Source of the DNA: UBA1858 sp039182865
Lineage (GTDB): Bacteria > Pseudomonadota > Gammaproteobacteria > UBA4575
Direction: 5' to 3'
Assembly (NCBI GenBank): GCA_039182865.1
Contig: JBCDBX010000085.1
Span: 1-7,448, forward strand
DNA: 7,448 bases
Part shown: positions 5,338 through 7,448 of the stretch, in pieces
Numbering within the stretch: the first letter of the stretch is position 1
How the letters are laid out: every line of letters starts with the position of its first letter
The notes under the pieces: model-generated
Seen by the model: only the letters and a program-made list of their open reading frames with translations
What the model was told of the DNA's origin: nothing
Database searches by the model: none
Translations under genes and position numbers: made by a program

Positions 5338-7401
5338 TCACTTATCTATATATCTTGCGATTCGAAAACCAACATCGATGCGTGCTTTGTCACGGTAATC
5401 ACGATACGCCAGACGTGTATTACTGATTGTCCCTCGTAACCACGATGCTCCACGAATCACATGATGCTTACCTTGTTTAGGACCAGAAGGGTCCACAGAT
5501 ACTTGCGATTTTGGTAAAGAGTATATGGTATAGTAATCATGCACCCACTCAGCGACATTTGCATCGATATCATAAAGACCATGATGGTTAGCTGCAAAAC
5601 TTCTTACCGGTGCTGGCCCAGTAAAACCATCTTCAACATTCTCAATCACCAATCCTATAATTTGACCCGTGCTTTGATCAGCATAATTACCATTCAAAGA
5701 CGTAGGTGGATAATGATTACCCCACCCGTAACGCAGTAATGAGCCATCATTTTGTACCCGTGCTAGCCAAGCCCACTCAGCTTCAGTAATTAGGCGATAA
5801 CCCGTTAGTAGTCGATCATCTGCAACTAATTTTCCATTTTTCTCACGATAAGTAATCGGTAAGTCTTCTTTTTCACTTAACCAGTTAGCGTATTGTGCAG
5901 CCTGTTGCCAAGTAATATTTGTTACGGGTGTATTAGGTTCGGATAAATTTACCCCGCTGAATGAACCCGAATTATGCTTGGAATCAAAACGTGCAAATTC
6001 CTCATTGGTTATTTCATTGACGCCAACATAAAATCTGCGCGTCAACTTAACATTGTGTAATGCTTCATTAGCTCGTCGACCCTGCTCTCTGCGTGATGCG
6101 CCCATTACAAACTCGCCTGGCGTTATCAATCGCATTTGTTGATCTTCACTATTGCTTATTAGCTCAGGAAAATTTCCAACAGGTTCTCTTAATTGTAAAG
6201 AGATTTTCTCATGCACTAGCTGACCTGCTTGTGGGGTAATATTCAATACAAAAGTCTTATAACCACTTTCCATCACTTCAATAGTATGAGGTGCTGTTGT
6301 CAAAGATAAGGTTTGATTACCAGAGCCTTGTGACACACCATCGACAACTACTTCGGCGGTTATTGGAGAAATATCTAAATGTACTGTCGATAGAATTGGC
6401 TTTAGTGCTGCAGAAACTGTTTTACTTTCACTAGTCTTCACTTGAGTAGTTCTTGACAAACTACGGTAGCCTGCTTTTTCAAAGCGTAGTTGATATTCGA
6501 TATTGGGTGTTGCACTAATCGTTAATGGTGTTGTACCACGTCGCTGGTCATTAACGTAAACAACAGACTGACTAGGTTGTGACTTAATAATCAAATAACT
6601 TGGTTCGCGATCTAGCTCGATTATGCCTAAATCTAAGTCTCGGTTAGGTAATACAACAAAATCTGAAATATGCGCAGAAAAATCAGGATGTATAACTTCT
6701 AAATGATGCGTACCCGCATTAAGTTCGAGCTCTGCCGGCGTATTATCGTAGCGCTCACCATCCAACCATATCTGCGCATTACTCGGCTGAGAATCTAAAG
6801 TGACGACAGACCAATTGGGTGACATAGCAAATGAAAATTCTTGTTTAACTTCAGCACCTTCCACTTGCAACTCGGACCATAGAGTTTGATAGCGATAGCT
6901 CTGTAATTCTATCGAGTGGCTGCCGGGCGTGAGTGCAATATCTTGCATCGGTGCTACACCTACATATTGATTATCAATATAGACTTGAGCACGCTCAGGC
7001 GTATCAATTTTAATACTGACTAAGCCGGGTTTTTTCTGCAACGTTCGTTTAAAAGTATAAGACGGCATCATACCGATACTGACTTTCTCTTTTAATGGAT
7101 AGTAACCCTGCTTGCTGGCAATCAATTCGTATTCACCGGGCTGTGCGAGATAACGATTTTGCAGTCTAATACTCAGAGAGCCATCCGCCAGATCGATTTC
7201 ATCAGGTTCTGGTGATATCTCAACGATGACCGTTTTGGCGGTGACAATAAACCAAAACAACAATATAAGTAGTAAAACGATAAAGCCAAATATTATTCTT
7301 TTGATATGTTTTTCATTGAATCGTCTAGCTGCATGAGGTTGATCGATATCGATCTTAACCTCTTCAATCAATTCCTTTTGTTGAAACTTTTTTTGTGACA
7401 T
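5338..7401 (-). CDS. Membrane-anchored PEGA-repeat protein with C-terminal FGE-sulfatase (SUMF1/EgtB/PvdO-like) domain
   Basis: The product has 687 residues. A charged cytoplasmic tail (1-34) precedes one membrane helix (about 35-54), so the rest should be periplasmic. Residues 58-404 form about five beta repeats of 65-70 residues: a divergent first (58-122), then 127-193, 198-264, 268-334 and 338-404. They carry the PEGA pattern of P-x-x-A/S-x-V-x-V/I-D/N, G-x-x-P and GY, for example QPSQSVVYVNDQRRGTTPL (275-293). Residues 419-685 are an FGE-sulfatase-fold domain, with GEFVMGA (429-435), EITNEEFARF, PVTNITWQQAAQYANWLS, YRLITEAEWAWLAR, GLYDIDANVAEW (608-619), VIRGASW (648-654) and DVGFRIAR (676-683). 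The protein contains no cysteine, so the formylglycine-forming Cys pair is absent. It is probably a structural or ligand-binding version of the fold. It is the first gene of the operon, and its stop overlaps or nearly abuts the next start. Confidence 0.92.
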   Translation of the reverse strand: MSQKKFQQKELIEEVKIDIDQPHAARRFNEKHIKRIIFGFIVLLLILLFWFIVTAKTVIVEISPEPDEIDLADGSLSIRLQNRYLAQPGEYELIASKQGYYPLKEKVSIGMMPSYTFKRTLQKKPGLVSIKIDTPERAQVYIDNQYVGVAPMQDIALTPGSHSIELQSYRYQTLWSELQVEGAEVKQEFSFAMSPNWSVVTLDSQPSNAQIWLDGERYDNTPAELELNAGTHHLEVIHPDFSAHISDFVVLPNRDLDLGIIELDREPSYLIIKSQPSQSVVYVNDQRRGTTPLTISATPNIEYQLRFEKAGYRSLSRTTQVKTSESKTVSAALKPILSTVHLDISPITAEVVVDGVSQGSGNQTLSLTTAPHTIEVMESGYKTFVLNITPQAGQLVHEKISLQLREPVGNFPELISNSEDQQMRLITPGEFVMGASRREQGRRANEALHNVKLTRRFYVGVNEITNEEFARFDSKHNSGSFSGVNLSEPNTPVTNITWQQAAQYANWLSEKEDLPITYREKNGKLVADDRLLTGYRLITEAEWAWLARVQNDGSLLRYGWGNHYPPTSLNGNYADQSTGQIIGLVIENVEDGFTGPAPVRSFAANHHGLYDIDANVAEWVHDYYTIYSLPKSQVSVDPSGPKQGKHHVIRGASWLRGTISNTRLAYRDYRDKARIDVGFRIARYIDK

Positions 7402-7441
7402 TTTGAACTTCTTCTATATCGCTTCTTCACAACGAACGGAA

Positions 7442-7447
7442 ATTATA
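7442..7447 (-). promoter_or_regulatory. Candidate -10 box of the operon promoter
   Basis: Read on the minus strand, 7447-7442 is a perfect TATAAT, ending 40 nt before the ATG at 7401. That spacing would give a leader of about 33 nt. The -35 element would lie beyond the right edge, so the promoter cannot be completed from this window. The leader has only a poor purine-rich AGAAGAAG as ribosome binding site. Confidence 0.4.
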
Positions 7448-7448
7448 G

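Larger units (their letters stand above)
886..7401 (-). other. Six-gene operon: PEGA/FGE-fold, acidic exported protein, TolQ-like channel, Hsp70-like, two vWA proteins
   Basis: All six genes are on the minus strand with junctions of +5 nt (or a GTGA overlap), +3, +3, a 1-nt overlap (TAATG) and +2 nt. No internal terminator or intergenic promoter space exists, so they are almost certainly one transcript with coupled translation. Four products have predicted membrane anchors, the acidic protein has an export signal, and the Hsp70-like protein is soluble. This mix suggests one envelope-spanning complex plus a cytoplasmic regulator. There is no obvious terminator after the last gene before it meets the convergent Sel1 gene. 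Confidence 0.8.

Noticed and set aside
5338..6150. An active formylglycine-generating enzyme that matures sulfatases.
   Set aside because: The whole protein lacks cysteine, and no sulfatase gene is in the window.
1..7448. CRISPR array, tRNA, rRNA, insertion sequence or attachment site.
   Set aside because: No regularly spaced direct repeats, transposase, terminal inverted repeats or cloverleaf-like sequence was seen. Repeated similarity at the starts of the two vWA genes is coding paralogy.

Overview
The window looks like chromosomal DNA from a Gram-negative bacterium, most likely a gammaproteobacterium. It has an inner-membrane proton-channel protein, several proteins with export or membrane-anchor segments, and tightly packed genes. 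GC content is moderate to low, roughly 40% judged by eye from sampled lines. I cannot name the genus.

Layout from left to right. Positions 1-264 (minus strand) hold the 5' end of a gene for an anthranilate-phosphoribosyltransferase-like (TrpD family) protein that runs off the left edge. Positions 265-458 are a divergent intergenic region with weak promoter-like sequences and a short inverted repeat. Positions 459-884 (plus strand) encode a small cytoplasmic Sel1-repeat protein. It is convergent with, and only 1 nt away from, the last gene of the main operon.

The rest of the window, 7401 down to 886, is one six-gene operon on the minus strand. In transcription order it encodes: (1) a single-pass membrane protein with about five PEGA-type beta repeats and a cysteine-free FGE-sulfatase-fold domain; (2) a tiny, very acidic exported protein; (3) a MotA/TolQ/ExbB-family proton-channel protein; (4) a degenerate Hsp70/actin-fold protein with a C-terminal beta domain that may be FHA-like; (5) and (6) two paralogous proteins with a short N-tail, one membrane helix carrying an ExbD/TolR-like Asp, a coiled coil and a von Willebrand A (vWA) domain. 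Gene junctions are 1-nt overlaps or gaps of 2-5 nt, so the six genes are probably co-translated. A perfect TATAAT lies 40 bp upstream of the first gene.

My model is inference. The TolQ-like subunit and the two vWA proteins would form a proton-motive-force-driven complex in which the usual ExbD/TolR/MotB periplasmic domain is replaced by a coiled coil plus vWA domain. The PEGA/FGE-fold protein and the acidic peptide would be its other envelope components, and the Hsp70-like protein its cytoplasmic regulator. I do not recognise this set as a named system. It resembles, but is not, Zorya, Tol-Pal, Exb or Mot.
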